A DNA stretch of 64,000 nt from the NCBI GenBank assembly GCA_963721405.1, contig CAVRJA010000005.1:372001-436000 (forward strand), given 5' to 3'. Shown one piece after another: positions 26,157 to 35,148 of this stretch (positions are counted from its first letter, which is position 1; the number at the start of each line of letters is the position of its first letter). The DNA comes from JAFNAG01 sp963721405 (GTDB lineage Bacteria > Acidobacteriota > UBA6911). The notes below the pieces were generated by a model, which had not been told where the DNA came from, searched no databases, and was given only the letters and a program-made list of their open reading frames with translations. Both the position numbers and the translations under genes were made by a program.

Positions 26157-26190
26157 ACGCACGGGTATTGGTGTCCGTCCCCTATTTCCC
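26157..26190. repeat. Facing family C ends
   Basis: GGGACGCACGGG and TTGGTGTCCGTCCCCTATTT, the counterpart of the 23319-23352 site. Confidence 0.6.
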
Positions 26191-26199
26191 CTATTTTCT

Positions 26200-26277
26200 G
26201 TCAACCTTCTCTGGGGCGCCCTCTTCACCGAATCCTGGATCCAGCAATACCGCCGCCCCGGCACCCACACCGCGTGA
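26200..26277 (+). pseudogene. Second fragment of the asparagine-synthase-like 3' end
   Basis: VNLLWGALFTESWIQQYRRP, then a few residues and a stop, again matching the C-terminus of the protein at 10350-12197. It lies between family C and family A repeats exactly as at 23354. Confidence 0.75.
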
Positions 26278-26289
26278 CACGGTTTTGCC

Positions 26290-26320
26290 GGCGTCCGGAG
26301 GCGGCGTTTTTCAGCGACCA
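26290..26320 (+). repeat. Family A repeat
   Basis: Copy with changes at its end (TTTTTCAGCGACC), 12 bases after the asparagine-synthase fragment. Confidence 0.7.
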
Positions 26321-26339
26321 GTTTTCCGGGAAGAGCCCG

Positions 26340-26615
26340 CTACTTGCGTGCGCGGATCGGTTGAGCCGCGGCCGGGGCTCCTCGCAGCAGTCCTTCTGTG
26401 CTCAGGTCCTCGTCAATGTCCGGCCAGTGAACGCCGAAGCCGGCACCACTGAGCCTCCACTTCTTGCGCTGCTCCGGCGTTGCCTCCAGAAGCCTGGGAT
26501 ACCAGGCCAATGGAACCACAATCGTGCGCCCATCCAAGAGATCGACAGACATGGCGTCTGCGGTGAAACGCACATCCTTTACCTTCTCACCCGGCCTGGT
26601 CTCCGAAATGCTCAT
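26340..26615 (-). CDS. DUF2442 protein
   Basis: 91 residues. VKDVRFTADAMSVDLLDGRT then IVVPLAWYPRLLEATPEQR, and GFGVHWPDIDEDLSTEGLL, is the DUF2442 signature (small DNA-binding-like fold). DUF2442 genes are usually paired with DUF4160, and the pair is thought to form a toxin-antitoxin-like module. The partner overlaps its start by 29 bases but carries a premature stop. Confidence 0.87.
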   Translation of the reverse strand: MSISETRPGEKVKDVRFTADAMSVDLLDGRTIVVPLAWYPRLLEATPEQRKKWRLSGAGFGVHWPDIDEDLSTEGLLRGAPAAAQPIRARK

Positions 26616-26832
26616 GCCATTTCTCCAGAAGCGTCCTTTCGTTCTCCTTGATCATCCGATGGATACGGCGCAACTCAGCTGGGCCAAAACCCAGGTTACG
26701 AACTAGGGTAACAGGCTGTAGCCAGAACTTGACAGACAAATCGTCTCGATCGACATGAACGTGTGGCCGCTCATTTGGTTCGTGACTATGAAAGTATACT
26801 CAATAGGGCCCTGATCTGAAAGCAGTCGGCAC
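26587..26832 (-). pseudogene. DUF4160 gene with an in-frame TGA
   Basis: From a GTG at 26832 the frame reads FRSGPY, then TGA (26800-26802), then VYFHSHEPNERPHVHVDRDD and on through GFGPAELRRIHRMIKENER to a stop at 26587. In intact DUF4160 proteins the position of the TGA is an Arg (GPYR), so CGA to TGA is the simplest explanation. Everything after the stop is a good DUF4160 match, including the P-H-V-H-V motif. The neighbouring DUF2442 gene is intact. Confidence 0.75.
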
Positions 26833-27184
26833 GGCGATCGCTATCTCGCGAGTCGGGGAGAGCGGAGATCCGCCACCAGGGTATCGCGATCGACATGGAT
26901 GGAAATCACGGTACACGCCAGGATCTGGAATTCATCCGCCTTATCCTTCGCACAGGAGAAGTTTCGCTCGTGCTGATATTATTTCACGGAAAATGAAAGA
27001 ACGCGGAAAAACGCCGCCTTCGGACGCCTTAACAAGCCATGATGTGGCTTTGAAATCAGGGACGCACACCGGTTTTGATCATTTCCGATGCTACCCGGAA
27101 AACGGACTCTTACTCGGTGCCCTCGAATCGCAGATCATTACCTTTTCTATTCCCCGATTTGGGCTGCACAAGCGGGTTTTGTGT
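26833..27184. other. Intergenic stretch between the DUF4160 remnant and the RAYT gene
   Basis: No gene supported. It carries a minus family A repeat (26999-27030) and the left family C end of the RAYT locus (27059-27078). Confidence 0.5.
26999..27030 (-). repeat. Family A repeat
   Basis: Minus-oriented near-consensus copy (ACGCGGAAAAACGCCGCC, TTCGGACGCC). Confidence 0.75.
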
Positions 27185-28125
27185 TTACGATTCCTCGAGT
27201 CTTCTATTCGGGAGTCTGCCGACCGGCAAGGCACGAACCCTGCGACCGAGCCGCGACTCCAGCTCGAGGATAAATCTCTTGCCGCCAGCGGGCCGGCCGG
27301 TTCGGGTGTTGAGCCGAAGCGTTGCGAGCATCTTCTCGTCATCCTCCTCGGCCAGCCACTTTGACCAATCTGTGACCGATGTCGGCCGAGGTTCCGGTAA
27401 AGGGGAGAGCAGGGGATCGCTGCGCAGCCCACAGTGTGCGGCGGCGCTGCTCCAGGGATAGTCCTCAGCCTTGGCAACCATCGAGGCCCGGACCGGATTC
27501 CGCTCCACATATCGGATGGCGGCCCAAAGGTGGGATTCGTCCATTGCGCAGGAGAAGAACCTCCCCTGCCACAGTCGGCCGCAGATTCCGAATTCCTGGT
27601 TGATATATTGGGTGTACCGCGTATGCAAGGGCCTGAAGACGGAAGCGAGGCTCTTGACGTAGATGGGGATGCAGACGAGGTGGATGTGATTGGTCATGAT
27701 GCAGTATGCCAGGATCAGCAATTCACATTGGAGCGCATACTGGATAAGGAGCTGGAGGAAATGTTGGCGATCCCCGTCGCTGAAGAAGACATTTTGGCGG
27801 CGATTGCCGCGCTGCGTTATGTGGTGGGGAAAGCCGGGAACAACGACTCTGGCGATTCGCGGCATCAGGCCCCCTCGCTGAGAGATTATGGTCAAGCCCG
27901 GACACTCATATCTAACGGCGGCATGAGGAATTGAGCGAAAGATTCTTCCATAATCGTATGGGAGGGTGCGATTTGAAGGTTAGGGTTGGGACGGATGGCG
28001 GAAACCCAGCGGGGTCATGAAGCAGGCAAGTTACAGACCATAAATTACGAATACGCAATAGTATAGCTGCGCGAGGCCTTCGTCCGTAGGGACGCATACG
28101 AAATTGGTGTGCGTCCACATTTTCA
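27059..28125 (-). mobile_element. REP-associated transposase (RAYT) locus with inverted ends
   Basis: The transposase gene is flanked by inverted family C sequences: GGGACGCACACCGGTTTT at 27059-27078 on one side and TTGGTGTGCGTCCACATTTT near 28105-28125 on the other, the latter with a short inverted companion at 28088-28097. About 1.07 kb in all. The same end sequence is found alone at eight or so other places in the window. Confidence 0.7.
27185..27865 (-). CDS. REP-associated tyrosine transposase (RAYT, TnpA-REP type)
   Basis: 226 residues from ATG 27865, which follows GAGGGGGCC and begins MPRIARVVVPGFPHHITQRG, the typical RAYT N-terminus; the in-frame ATG at 27895 lacks this support. The H-x-H pair of the Y1/HUH nuclease is in MTNHIHLVCIP, and the catalytic Tyr is most likely in AIRYVERNPVRASMV. 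FGICGRLWQGRFFSCAMDE and DYPWSSAAAH are further family landmarks. It is expected to cut and join single-stranded DNA at structured repeat ends. The C-terminal basic tail (GRRVRALPVGRLPNRRLEE) is longer than in minimal members. Confidence 0.9.
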   Translation of the reverse strand: MPRIARVVVPGFPHHITQRGNRRQNVFFSDGDRQHFLQLLIQYALQCELLILAYCIMTNHIHLVCIPIYVKSLASVFRPLHTRYTQYINQEFGICGRLWQGRFFSCAMDESHLWAAIRYVERNPVRASMVAKAEDYPWSSAAAHCGLRSDPLLSPLPEPRPTSVTDWSKWLAEEDDEKMLATLRLNTRTGRPAGGKRFILELESRLGRRVRALPVGRLPNRRLEES

Positions 28126-28282
28126 CATTGCACTTTCTGAAGACGCAGTTTCCTTGATCGATGGCTCGAAATCGTGTATTTGTTTAACCGAAGTGCACTA
28201 GAAGGCGCATTTGAGATCCAGCTACGTCTATGGAACCAACCCGAGTCGCGTTGCTGTGCCAAACCGCGATGGGAATGCTGAA
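27866..28282. other. Upstream flank of the RAYT gene
   Basis: No gene supported. It includes the right family C end and an AT-richer part leading into the DUF4160 remnant. Confidence 0.5.
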
Positions 28283-28552
28283 ATGGCAGTAATATCCATG
28301 TTTTTTGGGATCATAGTGTCGATGTACTATTTCGACCATCGCCGGCATCACCTTCCGCACATTCACGTTAAATACCAGGATCAGGAAGGGGTCCTGGACA
28401 TTGCTACGGGCGAAGTATTGGAAGGGGAGATCAAGGCTGCCAAGTAGAGGCTGGTCCAGGCCTGGATCGAGATTCACAGAGATGAATTGCTAGCCAACTG
28501 GGAATTGGCCAGCGGCGGTCAAAACATATTTTCGATTGATCCCCTCAGATAG
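28283..28552 (+). pseudogene. DUF4160 gene with an in-frame TAG
   Basis: From ATG 28283 the frame reads MAVISMFFGIIVSMYYFDHR, HLPHIHVKYQD, EVLEGEIKAAK, then TAG (28445-28447), then RLVQAWIEIHRDELLANWEL and IDPLR to a second TAG at 28550-28552. The total of 89 sense positions plus the internal stop is the normal DUF4160 length, and both halves are well conserved. A single base change probably made the internal stop. Its DUF2442 partner begins 10 bases later and is intact. Confidence 0.8.
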
Positions 28553-28562
28553 GAGTCTGTCC

Positions 28563-28802
28563 GTGAATCCTCGCGTCAAGGCAGTGAAGGCAAACCCGGA
28601 TTTTACTCTCATCCTGGTTTTTACGAATGATGAGGTGAGGCGCTTTGACGTGCGGCCATATCTGGATCGCGGAATTTTTCGAAGCCTCAGGGATCCTGGC
28701 GTATTCAATTCAGTAAGAGCCGTCATGGGCAGCGTTCAATGGCAGGGAGGGCAGGACTTCTGCCCCGATACGCTGTATTTGGAAAGCGTTGCCATCTCCT
28801 GA
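28563..28802 (+). CDS. DUF2442 protein
   Basis: 79 residues from a GTG placed after ATAGGAG. RVKAVKANPDFTLILVFTND then EVRRFDVRPYLDRGIFRSL, and WQGGQDFCPDTLYLES, is the short DUF2442 form that accompanies DUF4160. Second such pair in the window, in the opposite orientation to the first, about 2 kb away across the RAYT locus. Confidence 0.87.
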   Translation: MNPRVKAVKANPDFTLILVFTNDEVRRFDVRPYLDRGIFRSLRDPGVFNSVRAVMGSVQWQGGQDFCPDTLYLESVAIS

Positions 28803-28927
28803 GCGGGGGCGAGGTCGCCAGCCGTCAGGACCTGATACTCCACGGCCACCGCTTGCCTCGCCCGTCTCAATATCTGCCCATCATCATCCACAACCAGTAG
28901 GTTCGGTAACATTTAAGCGGTCATTAG

Positions 28928-29016
28928 GGGGACGCAGAAAGACCCCGTCTGGGGACGCCGCAACAACGCACCTTGCGGATCTTGCTTCGTCCGGAGGCGG
29001 GCGTTCATCCGCGTCC
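28928..29016. repeat. Inverted pair of family A repeats
   Basis: A degenerate minus copy (28928-28963, GACCCCGTCTGGGGACGCC) faces a plus copy (28987-29016, CGTCCGGAGGCGGGCGTTC). They fill the gap before the truncated asparagine synthetase. The preceding 28803-28927 holds no supported gene. Confidence 0.65.
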
Positions 29017-29030
29017 TCCTCCGGCCTGGA

Positions 29031-30185
29031 CTACTTGAACTTCAGCGGCCCTGTCAGTGGATCCGTCCGATCGAGGAATGTGCGGCACCAGGCTTCCAGC
29101 ACCATCAGCGTCCAGATTCTGGCGGAGTGGTCATGGCCGCGGCTGATGTGCTGCTGGAGTATCAGGCGAACGTAGGCGGGGTCGAAGAAGCCGCGCGACT
29201 GCGCCTGCTTGCTGAGCAGGAACTCCTCGGCCAGTGGCCTCAGCTCCCCGCGCACCCAGGCGCCGATCGGTACCCCGAAGCCCTGCTTCGGCCGGTTGAG
29301 GAACTCGTCGGGGAAGAACCGCAGCACGGCCTTCTTGAGCAAGTACTTCAGCGTTCCGTTCTTGAAGCGCAGATTCGCGGGCAGATGCGCCGCGAACTCC
29401 ATCACACGCTGATCCAGGAAAGGCGCCCGGCCGTCAAGGCAGAAGGCGCTGAACATGCGCTCCACTTTGGGGATGAGCGCCCCCGGCAGATACAGCGATA
29501 TGTCGGAGAACGTCATCCGGTCAATCCACGCGCGTTCCGGCACCAGGTTCATCAGGTCGATTGTCATATTTTCCGAATCGCCCCCGGGCCGTTGCAGGAG
29601 GTGACGATGCTCAGGGGCCAGCAGGCGCCGCTTCTGATACTCCCGGAAGATGATCAACCACTGGATGTAGAGTTGCTCATCGCTCATCAGCGTGGCGTGG
29701 TTGCCGAAGGAGAGCCGTTCCACCTTGCCGCTGTTGGGAAACAGGCGCGCGAGCAGGGCAAACTGACCGTCGGCAAGGGCGCGCAGGGGGCGTGGAATCA
29801 TCCTGTAGAGGCCATGCGCCCTGAATCCGCCATAGCGCGCGTAACCGGCGAAGCTCTCGTCGCCGCCGTCGCCGTTGAGCGCGATGTCCACTTGCTCCGC
29901 CGTCAGTTTGCACAGGTAGTAGGTCGGGATGCCGCTGCTGTCGGCCATCGGCTCGTCGAAGAACCATGCGAGGTCCCCAAGGCATTCCAGAGCGCCGGGT
30001 TCCACCACAAACTCATTGTCACTGGTGTCGAACTGCCGGACAACCTGCCGCGCGTAGGGCAGTTCGTTGAACTTTTGTTCGCGGAAACCGATCGAGAACG
30101 TCTTCAGCTCGCCGGTCAAGTGGCGGAATCGCAGCAGCCTGCTTGCTATCTGTCCTGCGACGGTGATAAGGTAGGCGCAAATCAC
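29031..30185 (-). pseudogene. Asparagine synthetase, 5'-truncated
   Basis: 384 codons are open, but only from about residue 25 (GELKTFSIGFREQKFNELPY) does it match the synthetase domain of glutamine-dependent asparagine synthetases: IALNGDGGDESFAGYARYGG, LYLPGALIPKVERMFSA, GRAPFLDQRVMEFAAHLP and KQGFGVPIGAWVRGEL are all good. The glutaminase domain and the SGGxDS ATP-binding loop that should precede are absent, and the first 25 codons are unrelated. The break lies next to the start of the kinase gene at 30206. It cannot make asparagine synthetase as it stands. Confidence 0.82.
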
Positions 30186-30205
30186 AACACATTGCGGGGG
30201 TGAAC

Positions 30206-32683
30206 ATGGCCGATGTTCGAGATGATTCGATCGGACGCCAGGCGGGATCTGACGATACCCAATCCGCTCCTACGCCCGACCTCCAGGCTAATAAGCCCGG
30301 AAATGACAAGTCCACCGAAGTGACCGATTCTTCGCCGGGGAAGGTCGACGTGATGATCGGCGGCTACAGGATCATCCGCAAGATCGGCGCAGGCGGCATG
30401 GGAGTAGTTTATGAGGCCGAGCAGCAACATCCCAAGAGGCTGGTCGCGCTCAAGGTAATCCAGGGCGGCCGGTTGGTGGACGAATATCAGATCAGGCTCT
30501 TCGAACGCGAAGCTCAGGCGCTCGCCCGGCTGAAGCACCCGGGAATCGCCGCGATCTATGAATCGGGACGGACGGACGAAGGCCAGCACTTTTTCGCCAT
30601 GGAACTTGTCCGGGGAGAAACACTCAAAGACTATCTCGAGAAAACCGGAACGGGCGGAGCCTTGACTACGGCACAGTTGCGGGAAAGACTCGCCATATTC
30701 CGCAAGGTTTCCGACGCCGTCACTTACGCCCACCAGCGGGGGGTGATCCACCGCGACCTGAAGCCATCCAATATTATCATCCAACGCGAGTTTGACTCGT
30801 CCGATACTCAACATGAGCCGCAGACGCCGGGCATCAAGATCCTCGATTTCGGCCTTGCCCGCATCACGGAAACCGACCTGGCAGTGGCCACAGTCGGCAC
30901 AGAGGTGGGGAGGATTCAGGGGACTCTTCCTTACATGAGTCCCGAGCAGGTACGGGGCAATCCGGACGAGATCGATGTTCGAAGCGATGTCTATTCGCTG
31001 GGTGTGATCCTGTATGAAATGATCGCCGGCCGAAAGCCCTACAACGTGCACAAGGCAATGCTGCACGAGGCGGTGCGGGTAATCTGCGAAACCGCACCGG
31101 AGCCGCTCAGCAAATCCTGGAGCGGTTCGAAAAGACTGGACAAAGACATCGAAACGATTGTGGATAAAGCCCTGGAGAAGCAGGCCCCGCGCCGCTACCA
31201 GAGCGTAGCGGCCCTGGCGGACGACATCGCTCGATTCCTTACCGGCCAGCCGATCCTCGCCCGCCCGCCCAGCGCGGCGTACCAGCTCCAGAAACTCATC
31301 ATGCGGCACAAGATCGGTTTCGGTTTTGCCGCGTCCCTGGTTGTCTTGATCGCGGCCTTTGCGGTGGTGATGGCGATCCAGGCAGAGAGGATTGCGCGTG
31401 AGAGAGACCGGGCGAACCGCGAAGCCATAGCTTCACAGCAGGTAACGGACTTCCTCGTCGGTCTGTTTGAGGTTACCGATCCGATCGAGCGCCGCACCAG
31501 GGAGTTTTCGGCCCGAGAGATTCTGGACCGCGGGTCCGCGCGCATCGCCACGGAATTGCGCGACCAGCCGGCCGTCAGGGCCCAGATGCTTTTCACCCTG
31601 AGCACGGTGTACCGCAACCTGGGATTGTATGACAAGGCGATGGAATTGGCACAGGAGAGCCTGGACATACGACGGAAGGTTTTCCCCAAGGAAAGCGCGG
31701 AAGTCGTGGCCGGCCTGAATATACTCGGCGCACTTAAGATGGAAAAGGGAGACTATGCCGCGGCCGATCTGTTCATGCAGGAAGCGCTCGATACCCGGCG
31801 CAGATTACTCGGCCCTGAGCATGCAGCAGTCGCCGAAAGTCTGAACAACCTTGCCTCGCTTCGATTTGAGCAGCGCGACTGGAAGGGATCCGAGCAATAT
31901 TTTCGGGAGGCGTTGGCGCTTCACCGCAAATTGCTCGGCAGCGACAGTTTAGCCACCGCAACTTCGTTGAACAACCTGGCAATGGTGGTGGACTACCAGC
32001 AAAAAAGTGCCGAATCCGAAGCGTTATATAGCGAATCGATGAATATCCGCAGGAAGCTTCTTGGGAGCGAGCATCCTCTTATCGCGCAGAGCTTGAACAA
32101 CCTCGCGATGCTTTACCAGCGGCAGAAGAAATATGCCCAGGCCGAGCCGATGTTTCTGGAAGCGCTGGCAATCAACCGGAAATCACTTGGCGAGGATCAC
32201 CCCAATGTAACTTCAAATCTTAACAACCTTGCCCTGGTTTATTCGGCCAAGGGAGAACTCGACAAAGCCGAGGATTACTCCCGGCAGGTTCTGGACAGAA
32301 CACGGAAGAGTCTCGGCGATAGCCATCCTGATGTTGCCCAGAGGTACCAGAACCTGGGGGCAGTCCTGGTCCAGGAGCGAAAGTACAAAGAGGCCGAGGA
32401 TTGCCTGCGCCAGGCCGTAACCATCAAGCTCATGAGGTTTCCCGAAAATCACTGGGAAATCGCGACCACCAGGAACATGCTGGGTGGCTGCCTCACAGAG
32501 GCAAAGAATTACAAAGCCGCGGAACCGTTACTTGTGGAAAGTTACAACGTTATCAAAAAGCAGTTCGGGCTTCAGCACGACCGGACCCGCCGGGCCGGCG
32601 GCAGGCTGGTCACCCTGTACGAGGCGACGGGTCAGAAGGACAAGGCGGCAGCGTTGAATACAGAACTCGGGATCCTGAAGTAA
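30206..32683 (+). CDS. Serine/threonine kinase with kinesin-light-chain-type TPR repeats
   Basis: 825 residues. ATG 30206 follows GCGGGGGTG and is preferred to the GTG two codons earlier. After a disordered N-terminus the kinase domain spans about 50-350: IGAGGMGVVYEA, VALKVIQ, HRDLKPSNIII, DFGLARI, YMSPEQVRG. One membrane helix (IGFGFAASLVVLIAAFAVVM) is near 372-391. The exterior part has about nine 42-residue TPR_12/NPHP3-type repeats, with the recurring L-N-N-L-A element (EHPLIAQSLNNLAMLYQRQ). Predicted transmembrane kinase whose outer TPR superhelix binds a protein ligand. Its 5' side abuts the truncated asparagine synthetase. Confidence 0.9.
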   Translation: MADVRDDSIGRQAGSDDTQSAPTPDLQANKPGNDKSTEVTDSSPGKVDVMIGGYRIIRKIGAGGMGVVYEAEQQHPKRLVALKVIQGGRLVDEYQIRLFEREAQALARLKHPGIAAIYESGRTDEGQHFFAMELVRGETLKDYLEKTGTGGALTTAQLRERLAIFRKVSDAVTYAHQRGVIHRDLKPSNIIIQREFDSSDTQHEPQTPGIKILDFGLARITETDLAVATVGTEVGRIQGTLPYMSPEQVRGNPDEIDVRSDVYSLGVILYEMIAGRKPYNVHKAMLHEAVRVICETAPEPLSKSWSGSKRLDKDIETIVDKALEKQAPRRYQSVAALADDIARFLTGQPILARPPSAAYQLQKLIMRHKIGFGFAASLVVLIAAFAVVMAIQAERIARERDRANREAIASQQVTDFLVGLFEVTDPIERRTREFSAREILDRGSARIATELRDQPAVRAQMLFTLSTVYRNLGLYDKAMELAQESLDIRRKVFPKESAEVVAGLNILGALKMEKGDYAAADLFMQEALDTRRRLLGPEHAAVAESLNNLASLRFEQRDWKGSEQYFREALALHRKLLGSDSLATATSLNNLAMVVDYQQKSAESEALYSESMNIRRKLLGSEHPLIAQSLNNLAMLYQRQKKYAQAEPMFLEALAINRKSLGEDHPNVTSNLNNLALVYSAKGELDKAEDYSRQVLDRTRKSLGDSHPDVAQRYQNLGAVLVQERKYKEAEDCLRQAVTIKLMRFPENHWEIATTRNMLGGCLTEAKNYKAAEPLLVESYNVIKKQFGLQHDRTRRAGGRLVTLYEATGQKDKAAALNTELGILK

Positions 32684-33197
32684 GGCAACGTGCCCGTGAA
32701 TCTGGCAATCACCCGACGCCTGCATTTGAAAGCACATTGATTTCATAAGAGTTTTGTCTTCACAGGGCGTGCCACAGCTGAACCTGTCCATTGAGCAAAC
32801 TGCGCACTTGCCTCGAGAGCCTAACGCGCCAATTTCAGGCTTGGCATAGATGACGCTCGGATTTCCGACGGAACCAACGGCGCACAGGCGATAAGGCGAT
32901 CACGACCTGCGTCAAAGGGATTAACACTCCATTACACATAAGGGCCAATCTAGTGAATTGGCACCTTCCAGTGTCGGAAAACTTGACAAGTATTAAGAAT
33001 TCTCTAATCTCTATTAAATCTGAAATTTGCATTCATTCTGATATGCAAACTCAAGAAGCGTGCGAGTTATCTTTACGAATTGCGATTATGGGCTAACAAC
33101 AGAATTCCTTTACTTCCGACTGGGCAACGTCCATCATCCCGTGTAAATGCAACGACCTAGCGCATAAGGGAAACTACCTGCCACTTTGCCATGGTAG
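32684..33197. other. Intergenic stretch without a supported gene
   Basis: AT-richer than its surroundings from about 32930. It leads into the sigma-54 promoter of the PEP-CTERM metalloprotease. Nothing further recognised. Confidence 0.5.
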
Positions 33198-33213
33198 TGG
33201 CATGACTATTGCC
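33198..33213 (+). promoter_or_regulatory. Sigma-54 promoter of the PEP-CTERM metalloprotease
   Basis: TGGCATGACTATTGCC keeps all key positions of the -24/-12 consensus. It is 74 bases upstream of the start. Confidence 0.78.
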
Positions 33214-33287
33214 TCATAAACGGGAAGGAAGCTGAGCAGTAGTCGTGTGCGCAATCCACTTTTGAATCGGAAACGGGGGAGATGCCT

Positions 33288-34319
33288 ATGTACGGGCTCA
33301 CCGGCTCTCATCGAAGCGGTTCTTTGGCCAGGGTGCTCTTGAGAGCATGCCTTGTTGCCGCTGCTTTCATCAGCGTGGTTCTCCCTGGGACAGAAGCTGA
33401 AGCCATATCGTTCAGCTTCAACTATGGTTCCACCTTTACTGACGCAAATGCTCGAACGGCATTGCAGTTCGCGGCGAACATTTGGGGAGGTCTGATCAGC
33501 GAACGGTATACCGGAGAGACCATCACGATTAATGCAAGTTGGAATAACGCGCTTGCGGGGACAACAGCGCTGGCCGGCACCATTCCCACTTACTCGGTCC
33601 TGGACTCCAATCTGCCGGACCCTGGATTCGCCTATCCTATCGCTCTCGCAAGCGATCTTCTCGGACAGAAACTAAATACGTCCCCCAACGACACAAACGA
33701 CATACGTATCGGATTCAATCCGGACCCACACTCGTTAGCTGGCGAAACGCCATGGTATTTCGGCACTGACGGATTGATCCCGGACAATACGTTTGACTTT
33801 GTTACTAACGCACTCCACGAGATCATGCACGGCCTCGGGATGTTTTCCGCAATGAATGGCGACGGTTCATTGGGCGTCCAGGTTCCCGGTGATGGCACCT
33901 ATGGTATGATATACGACAAGTTCGTTTACGATACTCTCACAAGCCAATACCTCATGCAGCAGAATCCGACCACTCGAGCAGGATCATTGATAAACGGCAA
34001 TCTGGTCTTCGATGGAGCCAATGCAACTGCTGCCAACGGGGGCACAGCCCCCGCACTATTTGCGCCGGGTACTTTCGAGTTGGGCAGTAGCGTGACTCAT
34101 CTTACGGGAGGGTCGGGCGATCTGATGGTGCCCAACCTGGGTGTGGGATCCTTCGGGATCAACCATAATCCGAGCGCAAACGATCTCGGGATTCTGCGAG
34201 ATCTGGGATGGAACATTGAACAAACAACGCCTGCTATCCCGGAGCCCGCATCTGTCGCTTTAGTCGGCGCTGGTCTTGCCGCATTGGGCCTTGGATCACT
34301 TTTCCGAAAGAGAAGATAG
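33288..34319 (+). CDS. PEP-CTERM protein with a HExxH metalloprotease site
   Basis: 343 residues. ATG 33288 is six bases after GGGGGAG, whereas the ATG at 33282 touches that site, so the second is preferred. A signal peptide with core LLRACLVAAAFISVVLPG ends near AEA. The body contains VTNALHEIMHGLGMFSAMN, a HExxHGLG zinc-binding motif of metzincin type, near residue 183. The C-terminus is IPEPASVALVGAG, a hydrophobic helix and LFRKRR. It would be exported, sorted by the exosortase and act as a surface-linked or released protease. A terminator follows. Third metzincin Asp/His is not assigned with certainty. Confidence 0.88.
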   Translation: MYGLTGSHRSGSLARVLLRACLVAAAFISVVLPGTEAEAISFSFNYGSTFTDANARTALQFAANIWGGLISERYTGETITINASWNNALAGTTALAGTIPTYSVLDSNLPDPGFAYPIALASDLLGQKLNTSPNDTNDIRIGFNPDPHSLAGETPWYFGTDGLIPDNTFDFVTNALHEIMHGLGMFSAMNGDGSLGVQVPGDGTYGMIYDKFVYDTLTSQYLMQQNPTTRAGSLINGNLVFDGANATAANGGTAPALFAPGTFELGSSVTHLTGGSGDLMVPNLGVGSFGINHNPSANDLGILRDLGWNIEQTTPAIPEPASVALVGAGLAALGLGSLFRKRR

Positions 34320-34349
34320 GGGCATTTCTCCGCAGGAATGCGTGCGGCC

Positions 34350-34379
34350 AAGGGGGCCGCTCGAAAGGGCGGCCTTTTC
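34350..34379 (+). terminator. Intrinsic terminator
   Basis: GGCCGC (34355-34360) pairs with GCGGCC (34369-34374), flanked by AAGG and a TTTT tract, 31 bases after the stop codon of the PEP-CTERM metalloprotease. Confidence 0.65.
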
Positions 34380-34465
34380 TGTGCCTGCCGGAAACTGCAA
34401 GAAGAACGGGATTCTGGCCGGATCTCAACGTGTTGATGCTCCCCATCGCATGAGGTTTGACTGGG

Positions 34466-35148
34466 CGATGAATACCGCCCTTTAAGATGCAGCAAGCCGA
34501 TGCCCTGGATGCTGCTGGCATTGTTTCTAACGCAGCTTCTTGGTGATGGCAAAGATGGTATTCCCCGCACGGTTCGTGTCAGAAACCAGCTAAACTTTTG
34601 TAGTTTTCCGGCCGAAATGTTGAATGGAACTCTGCGTCCACTCCTGCACATAATGAAAACCGGCTTGTTGCGGATACATCCGGCTCGCGCGATTGCACAC
34701 TCCAACCGGCGCTTTGGTGCGAAAATCGGGCAGCAGGAACAGACGGTTTTTTTCTTACCGATAGCACCTTTAGCGCATGATTAGGCAGGGTCAATTTCAC
34801 TGGTGACCACACCTTCTGTTTTTGGGAGCCATGATGGACGATTCTCCTTTCGAGAGCATTGAAAGCGCCCAGGAATTTGTGGAACTGCTGATCGAGGCCG
34901 TCGGCGATGCACACAAAGAAGTAGAGGGGGATATCGAGCGAGCCGGGGGAAACGAGAAGATTCGGCACAAGGAAGCGCTTCTGGTAGTAGCTCACCAGAT
35001 CAAACTGCTCTCCACACATCTGTCCAAGAGCCGACGCATTCTCAATGACTTAAGGAGTCTCCGCCGCCTCCTTCTCAACGAACGCAACCCCGCCGCAACG
35101 CCAGTCCCGGAAGCCGTTGCCGCGAGCTCGGCTGTCATTAGCCGGTAA
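34466..35148 (+). repeat. Duplicated cassette, copy 1
   Basis: About 680 bases that recur at 41507-42191 with a few per cent differences. The first 360 bases are non-coding leader, the rest is the gene at 34831. The boundary motif GGGCGATGAA starts both copies. Confidence 0.85.
34831..35148 (+). CDS. Uncharacterised small helical protein (duplicated cassette, copy 1)
   Basis: 105 residues. Start at the first of two ATGs after TTTTTGGGAG. The sequence is mostly helical: SIESAQEFVELLIEAVGDAH, then VEGDIERAGGNEKIRHKEAL, AHQIKLLSTHLSKSRRILND and LRSLRRLLLNERN, ending in a Pro/Ala/Val tail. No family recognised. The paralogue at 41874 is about 90 per cent identical, and the 360-base leader is kept as well, suggesting the leader matters for expression or is itself functional. 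Confidence 0.72.
   Translation: MMDDSPFESIESAQEFVELLIEAVGDAHKEVEGDIERAGGNEKIRHKEALLVVAHQIKLLSTHLSKSRRILNDLRSLRRLLLNERNPAATPVPEAVAASSAVISR

Noticed and set aside
12925..29016. CRISPR array from the regularly recurring ~32-base repeats
   Set aside because: Copies lie hundreds to thousands of bases apart, in both orientations, with genes between them and no cas genes.
29127..30203. Long plus-strand frame (358 codons) opposite the truncated asparagine synthetase
   Set aside because: It mirrors a well-conserved minus-strand coding frame and shows no family resemblance; long antisense frames are common in GC-rich genes.
30182..31309. Long minus-strand frame (375 codons) opposite the TPR kinase
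   Set aside because: The plus strand holds a complete kinase domain here; the antisense frame follows from codon bias.
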